A stretch of DNA of 64,000 bases from Labilibaculum filiforme (GCF_002843315.1 NZ_MVDD01000003.1:248001-312000); one strand, 5' to 3'; shown: positions 1-8,522, numbered from the stretch's first letter. A program made the numbers and translations. Notes: a model not told the origin generated them from the letters alone.

Positions 1-1292
1 GTACCCGCAAATCCGTAAATATGATTTACGGTAAAGGGACTGGTATTAGAAGTTAGGACTGTTCCATCACCAAAATCCCAGGATGCACTTGAAATATTAG
101 TAAGATCAGAACTTATAGTAAACTCGGTATTATCACCTAAACAGTTGAACTGATATGCAAACTCCAAGGTAAAAATACTAGTTACAAAATTTGGCAATCC
201 TAAACGACACCTTCTTCCTCCTAAATTTTTTGAGTCAGCCACAAAATTAGCCCCTACTCCCGCAGCATCAGGATTGTTAATCACATCTAAATTTAAGCTT
301 CCAGTATTCCCATCGGTATTTGTTTTAGCCATGTAAATTCTATTATCTGGAGCCAATTGCAAAGCACCATACAACCATGATCCAGAACCTATAATTTGGG
401 CAGATCCATTAATAGTTGCCTGATTATTTGACGATATATTAAATTGATACAAATCGCCACCTAAAAATGAACTCATATATAAATATTCGCCCGACGGAGA
501 GAATTCAATTCCATAAGGAGTAGAATAATTATTTAATTGAATTGGATTGGATACACTACCAGTTGCAGCACTAAAATCAAATAGCTCCACCCTATCTTGC
601 GTATAAATTGCTACCGCCAATTTTGATCCATTAGGAGAAGTCTTCATATAACCAATAGCGGATTTTCTATCGCTATTATGTCGTACGCCAACGGTGCTAA
701 TTACCGGGGTAGAAACGCCAGTTGCTGTGAATTGATACGCATAAAAATCGCGTGAATCCCAAACATGCATTATAATCCAAAAATCGGTACCATTAGCATG
801 TTTAACTGCAGTAATTTTTTCACAAACCTCATTTCCAAACAATACGGTATTTTTAACAGTTACAGCACCAAGGCCTCCATTTTGCGATAGATCCACGATT
901 GAATAATTTAAGCCATTCCGAAGTGCATTTTGATGAGCATCGACCGTAAAAATATAGTAGAGAATAGCACTTCCTGGTTGTTGAACAATTATTGAAGATT
1001 GAGTGGCAGAAGCGTTTCCATCTAAACCAGTTCCATTCGCCATTACCGCATGATTCTTATTGTAGACAGTAACTCCGTCGGTATAGAAAAGTAAGTCTCC
1101 TTGCACTGTACAAACAGTAGAGCAGCCTTCCTCAGTACTCAAGCTGCCATCGGTTAATGCCACCGCAGGATCAACATTAAAATCCAAACCTGCATTTTCG
1201 CCAAAATACCATATCCCAGCTTGCCCTTGACCAAACACTAAATTTGAGGCCAAAAAGAAATAAGAAAGTAGTAAACGAAATACAAGTTTCAT
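1..1292 (-). CDS. PKD-domain secreted surface protein, C-terminus cut by window edge
   Basis: The frame is open from an ATG at 1292 to the left window edge, about 430 codons, so the C-terminus is missing. It starts with a signal peptide (MKLVFRLLLSYFFLASNLVFGQ). A long region follows with the loose beta-propeller look of Bacteroidota proteins that carry a gliding/T9SS C-terminal domain (phrases such as YGIEFSPSGEYLYMSSF and QLAPDNRIYMAK). A PKD domain begins near residue 400 (SWDFGDGT, encoded around 65-85). Such proteins are usually exported by the type IX system and anchored at the surface, but the sorting domain would lie outside this window, so that part is inference. It is not obviously linked to the regulators upstream, because a strong hairpin lies between them. 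Confidence 0.75.
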   Translation of the reverse strand, partial: MKLVFRLLLSYFFLASNLVFGQGQAGIWYFGENAGLDFNVDPAVALTDGSLSTEEGCSTVCTVQGDLLFYTDGVTVYNKNHAVMANGTGLDGNASATQSSIIVQQPGSAILYYIFTVDAHQNALRNGLNYSIVDLSQNGGLGAVTVKNTVLFGNEVCEKITAVKHANGTDFWIIMHVWDSRDFYAYQFTATGVSTPVISTVGVRHNSDRKSAIGYMKTSPNGSKLAVAIYTQDRVELFDFSAATGSVSNPIQLNNYSTPYGIEFSPSGEYLYMSSFLGGDLYQFNISSNNQATINGSAQIIGSGSWLYGALQLAPDNRIYMAKTNTDGNTGSLNLDVINNPDAAGVGANFVADSKNLGGRRCRLGLPNFVTSIFTLEFAYQFNCLGDNTEFTISSDLTNISSASWDFGDGTVLTSNTSPFTVNHIYGFAG

Positions 1293-1419
1293 CTTTAATT
1301 TAAAATAGGTATCGGAAAAATACAAGCTGTTTAATTTTGCTTAAACCCTGATTATCTCCCACTTACATACAATTTACAAAATTTATCCTATCCAATAATC
1401 AGATACTGAATGTTATTAA

Positions 1420-1466
1420 ATAAAAATCAGGTAATAGTTTCATGATTCATGAATAATTACCTGATT
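1420..1466 (-). terminator. Hairpin terminator after the small HTH gene
   Basis: Perfect 11-bp arms AATCAGGTAAT (1425-1435) and ATTACCTGATT (1456-1466) enclose a smaller TTCATGA/TCATGAA palindrome. On the minus strand the outer stem is followed by a T-rich stretch, as expected for a terminator downstream of the gene ending at 1504. Confidence 0.6.
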
Positions 1467-1503
1467 ATTAATATTAGTTAAACGGCATTTGTCAAAAAAA
1501 AAA

Positions 1504-1692
1504 TTAACTAAGGCCTAAGTAATCAAAGAGTTTTGACTTTACAGTAGTAGTCAATGGTCGTTTCCCGTTAAGAATATAAGACAAATACACATCAGTTACT
1601 CCAATAATTTTAGCAACTTTCTTCTTCTTATCATCTAGAATTCTGAGTCTGTCTTTAATTCTAACTAAATCGTTCTGAACTTCCTGCTTCAT
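1504..1692 (-). CDS. Small helix-turn-helix (XRE-like) DNA-binding protein
   Basis: A 62-aa protein if started at the ATG at 1692. An in-frame TTG at 1716 would add eight residues, but the ATG is preferred. The N-terminal half is charged and helical. The C-terminal half reads KVAKIIGVTDVYLSYILNGK, the spacing of a lambda-repressor/XRE helix-turn-helix with recognition helix around DVYLSYILN. It is a stand-alone DNA-binding protein without an effector domain. It lies downstream of the pseudo-receiver gene in the same orientation with a 157-bp gap, so it may be cotranscribed from the sigma54 promoter at 2307-2323. Its target is unknown. Confidence 0.7.
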   Translation of the reverse strand: MKQEVQNDLVRIKDRLRILDDKKKKVAKIIGVTDVYLSYILNGKRPLTTTVKSKLFDYLGLS

Positions 1693-1849
1693 AACTTCAG
1701 TTTTAAAATTTAACAATTGAGATTAAGTTTTTTTTTAAACCTGAACCGAAAACAAGTGACGATTTCACTTGTTTTCGAGATTCAAATTCAATGTTTGTAA
1801 ATTTTTTAATCAATCTACATGGTTGGTTGAAAAGTGAATAGAGCAAATA

Positions 1850-2275
1850 TTAGTTCGGACTATAATCAAGTCCAGAACCAATAGCCTTTTTTAATTCGAA
1901 TAAACGAAGTTGTTTTTGTAACAATTCGTAATTCTTATAGAGTGCTTTTCGGTTTTCTAATTTGGAATTTTGTTCCTCTCGGTCCACCGTAATCACAACT
2001 TTGGTTTCTTTAAAATTATCATTAATGTATTTCAGCATATCTACATTCGATAAAGCTTTTAATGGCGTAATTACTAAATCAATTTTTGTCTGATTTAAAA
2101 TGATCTCCATCTCCACAGGATCATCGGCAAAATATGCTTTAGCATCTAAGCTCTGAATGTATTCTTTCAGCTCATCAATTAATGATCTATTTTCTTTTAT
2201 AAATAGGATATTCATAGCTTCTTCTGATGAAGGAAGAATTTTTAATGAGTCTCCTTCCAATATTAACACATCCAT
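1850..2275 (-). CDS. Degenerate (pseudo-) receiver domain protein
   Basis: 141 aa. From residue 21 (MNILFIKENRSLIDELKEYI) the chain follows the pattern of a response-regulator receiver: a beta1 strand, and a beta3 strand reading IDLVITPLKAL. The residues that make a receiver work are missing. The acidic pair after beta1 is replaced by K-E-N, the phospho-accepting Asp position is Pro (TPLK where TDLK is expected), and no conserved Lys is seen near the end. A basic, Leu-rich tail follows (LQKQLRLFELKKAIGSG). It therefore probably signals by protein contact rather than phosphorylation (inference). The ATG at 2275 is used; an internal ATG at 2215 would start exactly at beta1. A near-consensus sigma54 promoter lies 32-48 bp upstream. 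The neighbouring NtrC-type activator is the obvious candidate regulator. Confidence 0.75.
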   Translation of the reverse strand: MDVLILEGDSLKILPSSEEAMNILFIKENRSLIDELKEYIQSLDAKAYFADDPVEMEIILNQTKIDLVITPLKALSNVDMLKYINDNFKETKVVITVDREEQNSKLENRKALYKNYELLQKQLRLFELKKAIGSGLDYSPN

Positions 2276-2306
2276 ACATTAATCGTACTTAATAACGCCC
2301 TTTCTT

Positions 2307-2323
2307 AAGCAATCCTCGTACCA
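2307..2323 (-). promoter_or_regulatory. Sigma54 (-24/-12) promoter of the pseudo-receiver gene
   Basis: On the minus strand the sequence is TGGTACGAGGATTGCTT. Against the consensus TGGCACG-N4-TTGCW it differs only at the fourth base (T for C), with the invariant GG and GC correctly spaced by ten bases. A start point about 12 bases further on would lie near 2297, leaving a leader of about 22 bases before the ATG at 2275. The adjacent activator has the GAFTGA loop that contacts sigma54, which makes the call more likely than sequence alone would. Confidence 0.7.
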
Positions 2324-2389
2324 CAAACACCTTAACCCTATCAATCAACTACTTATGCTTATTTTGAGTTCGATTATTTTAAATAATAA

Positions 2390-2405
2390 TATCCGTTTAC
2401 GGATA
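2390..2405. promoter_or_regulatory. Palindromic operator/enhancer site 1 (TATCCG-N4-CGGATA)
   Basis: TATCCGTTTACGGATA is a palindrome with perfect 6-bp arms and a 4-bp spacer, centred about 100 bp upstream of the predicted sigma54 start site. That is the usual distance for an NtrC-family enhancer. The same arms recur at 2480-2495 and, with one mismatch each, at 2685-2700 and 6773-6788. Confidence 0.65.
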
Positions 2406-2479
2406 GTTAAGTTTAAGAAAACTAAAACGAAGTACCTAAGTGCCTGATACACTTACAACCATGATTTTTTTTGATGTTT

Positions 2480-2495
2480 TATCCGTTTTCGGATA
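2480..2495. promoter_or_regulatory. Palindromic operator/enhancer site 2
   Basis: TATCCGTTTTCGGATA has the same perfect arms as site 1 and lies exactly 90 bp from it. A further half-site CGGATA lies at 2506-2511. Paired sites are typical of enhancers on which NtrC-type activators form hexamers. Confidence 0.65.
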
Positions 2496-2684
2496 TGAAA
2501 AGAATCGGATAGAATGAGAAAATTTCCTAATTGTTGATTCTAAACTCGATTTGTATTTGAAACAACACTTAACCAATTAAGCTATACATTGATTTATAAA
2601 AGTCTATTAGCATAATAACTTATCAATTTTGATGATAAAAGCATAAAAGTTTTTAGTGTAAAGCGAAGAATACAGGGATTAAAT

Positions 2685-2700
2685 TATCCAAAATCGGATA
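2685..2700. promoter_or_regulatory. Palindromic operator/enhancer site 3 (one mismatch)
   Basis: TATCCAAAATCGGATA keeps five of six bases in the left arm and all of the right arm. It lies between the activator's stop codon and sites 1 and 2, about 395 bp from the predicted start site, still within looping range. Confidence 0.5.
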
Positions 2701-2727
2701 AAAAAAATATCTGGTAAGAACCAGATA

Positions 2728-4113
2728 TTAAACTTCAATTTTATATTTTTTTATTCGTCTATCGAGAGATTGCCATGTTATATTAAGCAAATCGGCAGCT
2801 CTAGACTTATTATTATTGGAACGTTCGAGTGCCTTTTTAATGCAATCCATCTCGACCAATTCCAAATCCAGATTTTCATCGGTTGAAAAGTTAATTTTTC
2901 TTGCTTCTTCTTTTGGATGAGTTAGTTGAAAATGAGATAAACTTAATCGGTTCGCATCGCAAATAATTACAGCTCGTTCTACCATATTTTTTAACTCCCG
3001 CACATTACCAGGAAACTCATAGGCTACTAATCGTCGAATAACAGCACCATCAATTTCATTTATATTTTTACCCATTACCCGATTAAAATATTTCACAAAA
3101 TAATCTAAAAGTAAAGGGATATCCTCTTTCCTATTCCGTAATGGCTCTAAATGAATGATAAATGAACTTATTCGGTGATACAAATCCAGACGAAATCCTT
3201 TTTCGGAATGAAGGCCATCAATATTTTGATTGGTAGCTGCAATTATTCTTGTATCGAATGGAATTTCGACATTCGAACCAACTTTCATAATTTTTCGATC
3301 CTCTAAAACTCTCAAAAATTTAGTTTGCAGATTAAGTTGCATATCGCCAATTTCATCCAAAAAAAGAGTCCCTTTATTCGCTGCTTCGAACCAACCAACT
3401 TTTGAATCGGAAGCTCCAGTAAATGCTCCTTTAGTATGTCCAAAAAACTCACTTTCAAATAGTGATTCAGGAATAGCACTACAATTTACTGCATAAAAAT
3501 AGTTCTCTTTTCGACTACTTAAATAATGTATAGCCCTAGCTACCAGCTCCTTACCTGTACCACTTTCTCCCGTTATCAGCACCGATGTATTATCTGTCTT
3601 AGCAACCTTACCAATCAGATTAATTAAATTTTTCATCTGTGGACTATCGCCGATGATTTCGTATCCCATTGCCTTATAGAACTCCTCTGATATAATAGAA
3701 TAGTTTCGCTTAACTTCTACTAAGTTTTTCTTTAGGTGTACAAATTTCTTTGTTCGTTCAATAGCATTTTCCACATCGCGCAAACGAAATGGTTTGGTGA
3801 AAAAATCGGAGGCTCCTAGGCGCATGGAATGAATAACAGAATCCATTTCGCTATATCCGCTAATCATAATCACTTCAATTTCAGGAAAATCGTGCTTTAC
3901 TTTTTCTAAAACATCGAGGCCACTCATTTCGGGTAAATTAATATCGATTATAGCAATATGAATCTCATACTTATCCATAATCGTAAAAGCTTCGGAAGGA
4001 CTACCGGCTTTAAATATGTTAAAATTAGGATCAATTAGAAACTCTTCTAACTCATCGCGAACCAGCTGTTCATCATCTAAAATTAATATTCTTAAATTAC
4101 TTATTGGCTCCAT
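2728..4113 (-). CDS. NtrC-family sigma54-dependent response regulator
   Basis: 461 aa with the standard three-domain layout. The N-terminal receiver (1-120) has the acidic pair DDE, phospho-acceptor Asp57 (AIIDINLPEMSG), Ser in SGYS and Lys in TKPF. The central AAA+ domain (about 150-385) has Walker A GESGTGKE, the sigma54-contacting GAFTGA loop and Walker B TLFLDEIGD. The C-terminal Fis-type helix-turn-helix ends NNNKSRAADLLNITWQSLDRR. All catalytic residues look intact, so this should be a working ATP-driven activator. It follows the kinase-like gene by 12 bp, evidently one operon. Palindromes TATCCG-N4-CGGATA on both sides of the pair are the likely binding sites (inference). Confidence 0.95.
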   Translation of the reverse strand: MEPISNLRILILDDEQLVRDELEEFLIDPNFNIFKAGSPSEAFTIMDKYEIHIAIIDINLPEMSGLDVLEKVKHDFPEIEVIMISGYSEMDSVIHSMRLGASDFFTKPFRLRDVENAIERTKKFVHLKKNLVEVKRNYSIISEEFYKAMGYEIIGDSPQMKNLINLIGKVAKTDNTSVLITGESGTGKELVARAIHYLSSRKENYFYAVNCSAIPESLFESEFFGHTKGAFTGASDSKVGWFEAANKGTLFLDEIGDMQLNLQTKFLRVLEDRKIMKVGSNVEIPFDTRIIAATNQNIDGLHSEKGFRLDLYHRISSFIIHLEPLRNRKEDIPLLLDYFVKYFNRVMGKNINEIDGAVIRRLVAYEFPGNVRELKNMVERAVIICDANRLSLSHFQLTHPKEEARKINFSTDENLDLELVEMDCIKKALERSNNNKSRAADLLNITWQSLDRRIKKYKIEV

Positions 4114-4125
4114 ATAGAGAGGTCT

Positions 4126-6603
4126 TTACTGTAGATTGATTACTTTTAAATTGCCTTGCTTTTCTAAATTTTCGAATTCTAATGGTAAAATCAATTTCAT
4201 TTCGGTGTATTCATTTTTTAAACTACTAACGGTTATTTGTCCATTCATTTTCTGTACAATGCCCTTACTAATATACAAGCCAAGCCCTGAACCAATACCT
4301 GATTGCTTCGTGGAAAAAAACGGCTCAAAAATATAGTTGAGATTATCCGGATCTATGCCACAACCATTATCCTTAATAGCTATTACAACATTTTCATTCG
4401 CCAAATCAGCAGTGATCTTTATCCATTCATCCTGCGATTTTGAACTTGATGTTGAATATTGAGACTCAATAGATTCGTAAGCATTATTTAATAAATCAAC
4501 AATAACCTTCTGAAGCTTGTGCTTACAACCCCTCACATACAAACCTTCGGAACATGTATTAACCGAAATTTGAACGGCACTTGTTTTATATTGATTTTTA
4601 ACCAAGTTTAAAGAATCGTTAAGAAGCCCCTTTATATCTATTTGTTCCTGAGAATTTTCCTTTTGTGAAGAGTTATAAATTCCTATTTGCGACAAGTACT
4701 TCTTGATGCGATCTATATCGGTAAACACTTGTGAACACTTTTCACGAATATACTCCTCATCGATTTTTTTCATGGATAAACGCAGAAGAATATTATCCAT
4801 AATCATGGATATCCCTGTTAATGGTTGATTAATTTCATTCACCATAGAACTAGCTAACTTCCCAAGCGATTCTAATTCCGATTTCTTCAAAAGCAACTGA
4901 CGATGAAAATCATTAATTTTCAGCTCCTTTTCCACTTTCTCTTTTAATTTGTTGGTTTTATCCTCAAATTCTTGTTCCTGACGTTTTAATCCAGTTATAA
5001 TATCCTTATAGTCCGTGGAATCATTCCCAACATCTCCATTGGTAACAATCTCCATCATAATACCTCTTACCCCTTTTTCATTATTCGCAAAAGTAGAGTG
5101 TGCCACTAAAACAATACGCCTTAAACTATGTTTTTTAGTAACAATCGATAATAATTCGAAGGCAAAACCTTTTTGTGTGGCAGATAAATTCAATATTTTT
5201 TTAATTTTCTTACTATCCTCCCCTTTAAAAAATTGCGTAAACTTTTCACCTTTGGCATTTTTTAATTCTTGGCACTCTAAAAATTTGCAGGCATAATCAT
5301 TTAAATAGCTTATCTGATTTTTTGCATTTAATTCGAAAATCGCCTTATCGCTATACGCATCATTTTCCAGACTTAAACTCTCTTTAAAACTTAATTCCAA
5401 AGCTTTTTTCTGAGAAATATCAGCAACTAAACCGTAAATATTAAAAACTTTTTCAATCTCGAGGTACTTGCAATACATTTCAATTTTGAAATATTTTACC
5501 TTCCCATTCTCGTAAAAATATCGATGTTCAAATTCAATTTTCTGGTTTTTTTCTGGAAGATTCAATAACATTCGTTCTATAGCATCTCTATCTTCAGCAT
5601 GAGTTCTGGATTTCATTTCCTCAAAAATATCTTCATCTTTTTTTGAAGAAATATTATAGATTCGCATAAACTCATCCGATCCCCGCATAATTTTGGAATA
5701 AGAATCCCATTCGAAACTACCTATTTTTGCTTTCTTTTGTACTCTTCTTAAAACGCTCTCCTTCTTAACTAATGAGTCTTTTATTTGCTTCCGCTCCGAC
5801 ACATCTCTACCAATTGCTAAAAAATGGGTATCATCAAATTCTATTTCTTTAAAAATAGTCCATTCCAAGTAGACCATATTTCCGGCAGAATTCACTATCT
5901 GTTCTTCAAAAGTTATTCGTTTTTCTTTTCCATTTAGTTTATCTATTCCTTGAATTAATTGGTCGCGTAAAACTAAATTAACCGAAGCTAAAGTGTCGCT
6001 AGAAATACCATCTATTGTGTAATTAAAAAAATCGGTAAATGCTTTATTTGCAAACTCGAGTCGTTGCTGACTATCCATTTTCAAAATAAGTTCGGATTGC
6101 CCCTCAATAATAGAGCGATAATTGGAAGCAAGATTACGTAAACGACTCTCCAACATATCCTTCTCGTTTAAAGCGAAAGTCAACTTCTTATTCTGCGACT
6201 CAATTAATTTTCTATTCGTATAAAGTTCTAGAAAAATAGTAACCTTATTAATAAGAATTGAATTGTTGAACGGTTTCCTTAGAAAGTCAACACCACCACA
6301 TTTGTAGGCCTTTGCTTCACTTTCTTTGTCCTGAAAAACTGCTGTAAGAAATATAATTGGGGTAGACTTGTTCACCTGACCACTACGAATTTTTTGAGCA
6401 AGCAAAAATCCATCCATTTGTGGCATTTGAACATCAAGAATAATAAGCGCATACTCCTTCTTCTCGATATCCTGCAAAGCCTTTATTGGTGATTCAATTA
6501 ATTCCAAATTAACGTTCAAGATTCCTAACAAGGCCTTTAGTAATTCCAAGTTTTCGGCACGATCGTCTACAATTAATAATTGGGGTGTAGAATCCAATTC
6601 CAT
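4126..6603 (-). CDS. REC-PAS sensor histidine kinase-like protein lacking the phospho-His
   Basis: 825 aa, with no membrane segments seen. Order: receiver (1-120, Asp57 in LILDVQMPQMDG, Lys in RKPF); a coiled linker; two or three PAS-like regions (about 165-280, 290-400, 415-520); a long coiled coil (530-575); a dimerisation helix; a C-terminal ATPase domain (690-815). The ATPase motifs are present (N box LLNNAYES, DNGCGI, FEPFFSTK, GSGLGLYIS). In the H box the sequence is LASSMVNEINQPL: Asn589 (codon AAT at 4837-4839) stands where family members have the phospho-accepting His (HEINQPL). As written it cannot autophosphorylate at that position. It may instead act as an ATP-dependent scaffold or rely on another kinase. 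It is the first gene of the operon with the NtrC-type regulator. Confidence 0.9.
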   Translation of the reverse strand: MELDSTPQLLIVDDRAENLELLKALLGILNVNLELIESPIKALQDIEKKEYALIILDVQMPQMDGFLLAQKIRSGQVNKSTPIIFLTAVFQDKESEAKAYKCGGVDFLRKPFNNSILINKVTIFLELYTNRKLIESQNKKLTFALNEKDMLESRLRNLASNYRSIIEGQSELILKMDSQQRLEFANKAFTDFFNYTIDGISSDTLASVNLVLRDQLIQGIDKLNGKEKRITFEEQIVNSAGNMVYLEWTIFKEIEFDDTHFLAIGRDVSERKQIKDSLVKKESVLRRVQKKAKIGSFEWDSYSKIMRGSDEFMRIYNISSKKDEDIFEEMKSRTHAEDRDAIERMLLNLPEKNQKIEFEHRYFYENGKVKYFKIEMYCKYLEIEKVFNIYGLVADISQKKALELSFKESLSLENDAYSDKAIFELNAKNQISYLNDYACKFLECQELKNAKGEKFTQFFKGEDSKKIKKILNLSATQKGFAFELLSIVTKKHSLRRIVLVAHSTFANNEKGVRGIMMEIVTNGDVGNDSTDYKDIITGLKRQEQEFEDKTNKLKEKVEKELKINDFHRQLLLKKSELESLGKLASSMVNEINQPLTGISMIMDNILLRLSMKKIDEEYIREKCSQVFTDIDRIKKYLSQIGIYNSSQKENSQEQIDIKGLLNDSLNLVKNQYKTSAVQISVNTCSEGLYVRGCKHKLQKVIVDLLNNAYESIESQYSTSSSKSQDEWIKITADLANENVVIAIKDNGCGIDPDNLNYIFEPFFSTKQSGIGSGLGLYISKGIVQKMNGQITVSSLKNEYTEMKLILPLEFENLEKQGNLKVINLQ

Positions 6604-6731
6604 AGGCTTTGAGTTAGTGGTATGCGCACTTAAAAAGAAAAACCCGAAAGGGCATTATTTCTTTCCTAGTAAGGTTGTTTAATCAAAATTAAAACTAAAG
6701 CATTAGAAAATCAACTGTTTTATGATTAAAG

Positions 6732-6746
6732 GCAAATTAACTTCCT
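6732..6746 (-). promoter_or_regulatory. Weak sigma54-like element upstream of the kinase operon
   Basis: On the minus strand GGAAGTTAATTTGCC keeps the GG-N10-GC spacing and the TTGC of a -12 element, but the -24 half is poor (AGGAAG rather than TGGCAC). It lies 130 bp before the kinase start codon and about 30 bp inside the palindrome at 6773-6788. It could support autoregulation but may be chance. Confidence 0.25.
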
Positions 6747-6772
6747 TAGGAATACCTATAAGTACGACCAAC

Positions 6773-6788
6773 TATCCGAAAACGGCTA
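6773..6788. promoter_or_regulatory. Palindromic operator/enhancer site 4 upstream of the kinase operon
   Basis: TATCCGAAAACGGCTA has a full left arm and one mismatch in the right arm relative to the sites at 2390 and 2480. It lies 170 bp upstream of the kinase start codon and directly after the stop codon of the upstream epimerase gene. Confidence 0.5.
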
Positions 6789-7667
6789 TTAAGAATTTGG
6801 CAATTTATTGCCTAATAATGAATTAAGAGTAGTAGATAAAGTAGGAAATTTAAAGGTGAAGCCAGCATTTAAAAGGCGTTTGGGCAGCACTTTTTGACCT
6901 GAAAGAAGAACACTTGCTCCTTTCCCAAATAAGACCCGAAGGAAAAAAGCCGGAACAGGTAAAACTGCAGGTCGTTTTAGAATCGAACTAAGTGTTTTGG
7001 TGAAATCTGTATTGGTAACTAATTCGGGTGCAGTTAAATTAAAAGTGCCTTCTACCTCCTTATTTAAAATTGCAAACATGTAGGCATTCAAAAGGTCGTT
7101 TATGTGTATAAAAGGAAAAGCCTGATGTCCATTTCCCAATTTGCCACCTAAACCGTATCGAAAGATCGGTAATACTTTTTCCAAAGCCCCTCCCTTATTG
7201 CTTAAAACAACACCCAACCTAAAAATTACGGTTCGAACCTCCTGCTTCTTAATTTCATTAGCCGCATTTTCCCAATCCTGACAAAGCTCCCCTAAAAAAT
7301 CGTTCGAATAATTTAAACCGTACTCGTCGTGAATATGTTTGGTATCGTAAATACCAACTGCTGAAGTAGAAATAAAAAGCTTTGGTTTGATCTCCATTAA
7401 AGCAATTGCGGCACTCAAATTTTTAGTAGTTGTAATTCGGCTAATCCGCAAAATCTCTTTGTTTTTCGAACTCCAACGACACAATACTGGTGCACCGGAA
7501 AGATGAATTATAAGTTCGCACGCATTCATGAATTTAGAAAGCTCCTGAACATTTCCGTAAAGAAGTTTTCTTGGAATTAAAACAATATCAGCATTCAGAT
7601 CCTCAACTAATTTTTTAATTAAATGAGCGCCTATTAAACCCGATCCTCCACTAATTCCAATTTTCAT
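6789..7667 (-). CDS. TIGR01777-family SDR epimerase (YfcH-like)
   Basis: 292 aa. The N-terminus MKIGISGGSGLIGAHLI is the GxxGxxG nucleotide-binding loop of the extended short-chain dehydrogenase family. Internal segments IIHLSGAPV, FISTSAVGIYDT, VIFRLGVVLS and FPFIHINDLLNAYMFAI match the YfcH/TIGR01777 group, whose substrate is not known. The C-terminus has the usual DUF1731-like tail (PVPAFFLRVLFGKGASVLLSGQKVLPKRL). Length is normal. It starts 11 bp after the end of cdaA, so it is probably the last gene of the folP-cdaA transcription unit. No functional link to the signalling genes is implied. Confidence 0.9.
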   Translation of the reverse strand: MKIGISGGSGLIGAHLIKKLVEDLNADIVLIPRKLLYGNVQELSKFMNACELIIHLSGAPVLCRWSSKNKEILRISRITTTKNLSAAIALMEIKPKLFISTSAVGIYDTKHIHDEYGLNYSNDFLGELCQDWENAANEIKKQEVRTVIFRLGVVLSNKGGALEKVLPIFRYGLGGKLGNGHQAFPFIHINDLLNAYMFAILNKEVEGTFNLTAPELVTNTDFTKTLSSILKRPAVLPVPAFFLRVLFGKGASVLLSGQKVLPKRLLNAGFTFKFPTLSTTLNSLLGNKLPNS

Positions 7668-7678
7668 TTTTCTTGTAT

Positions 7679-8470
7679 TTATAGAATAAAACTTGAGAAA
7701 TCGCCTTCTAAAAATGTTCGTAACTCATTTGGGGTAATCCTCACCTTAATATTTCCGCCCATTACATAGGAAATATTTCCAGTTTCTTCGGAAACCGTAA
7801 TCACATGAGAATCGGTTGCTTGAGTCATGCCAATAGCTGCTCGATGCCTTAATCCCAAACTACCTGGAATATTTGTATCATCGGTAACCGGTAAAATACA
7901 GCGAGCTGCAAGTATCCTATTATTTGCCCAAATTAGAGCTCCATCGTGAAGAGGCGAATTTTTAAAAAATATTGTTTCGATCAGATTCTTAGAAACTCTT
8001 GCTTTTAAAATTTGTCCTGTATCGGCATATGTTTGTAAATCTGTATTTTTTGCAACTACAATTAAAGCTCCTGTTTTTGTTTTTGCCATGTGCTCGCACG
8101 CGCTAACAATTGATCGAATTTCAATATCGGGAATCCCTCTTTCGTCTAGAGCAAACCAATTATTCAAATTAAATTTTTGGCTCATATTATATCTAGTTCC
8201 AAGTAGTAGAAGAAATCTTCTAATTTCCTGCTGAAATACAATAATTAAGGCAATCACTCCAACCCCTATAAATTGTCCGAGAATACTACTTAATAACTCC
8301 ATATTAAGAGCTCGAACCAACAACCACATAAGGTAAAAAAGAGATAATCCAACAAATATATTGATGGCAACTGTTCCCTTAATTAGCATGTAAACCTGAT
8401 AAAGCAAAAAGGCAACAAGTAATATATCCAGAATATCAAAAAGTCCAAGTGTTATAAATGCGGTGGTCAT
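7679..8470 (-). CDS. cdaA: Diadenylate cyclase (c-di-AMP synthase), CdaA type
   Basis: 263 aa. Three hydrophobic segments in the first 90 residues (LFDILDILLVAFLLYQVYML, INIFVGLSLFYLMWLLVRAL, LGQFIGVGVIALIIVF) anchor the protein in the inner membrane. The DisA_N catalytic domain follows, with both signature motifs visible: DGALIWANNRILAARCILPV and GLRHRAAIGM. It makes the second messenger c-di-AMP from two ATP, generally linked to potassium/osmotic and envelope homeostasis. It follows folP by 52 bp on the same strand, an arrangement common in Bacteroidota. No YbbR-type partner (CdaR) is next to it. Confidence 0.95.
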   Translation of the reverse strand: MTTAFITLGLFDILDILLVAFLLYQVYMLIKGTVAINIFVGLSLFYLMWLLVRALNMELLSSILGQFIGVGVIALIIVFQQEIRRFLLLLGTRYNMSQKFNLNNWFALDERGIPDIEIRSIVSACEHMAKTKTGALIVVAKNTDLQTYADTGQILKARVSKNLIETIFFKNSPLHDGALIWANNRILAARCILPVTDDTNIPGSLGLRHRAAIGMTQATDSHVITVSEETGNISYVMGGNIKVRITPNELRTFLEGDFSSFIL

Positions 8471-8522
8471 TTTTTATAATTAAATTCAGTATGCTAACAA
8501 AATTACAATTTTATTGGACAAA

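Noticed and set aside
13-31. Perfect palindrome CCGTAAAT-ATG-ATTTACGG
   Set aside because: It lies within the PKD coding region, has no repeat elsewhere in the window and no T run; probably chance.
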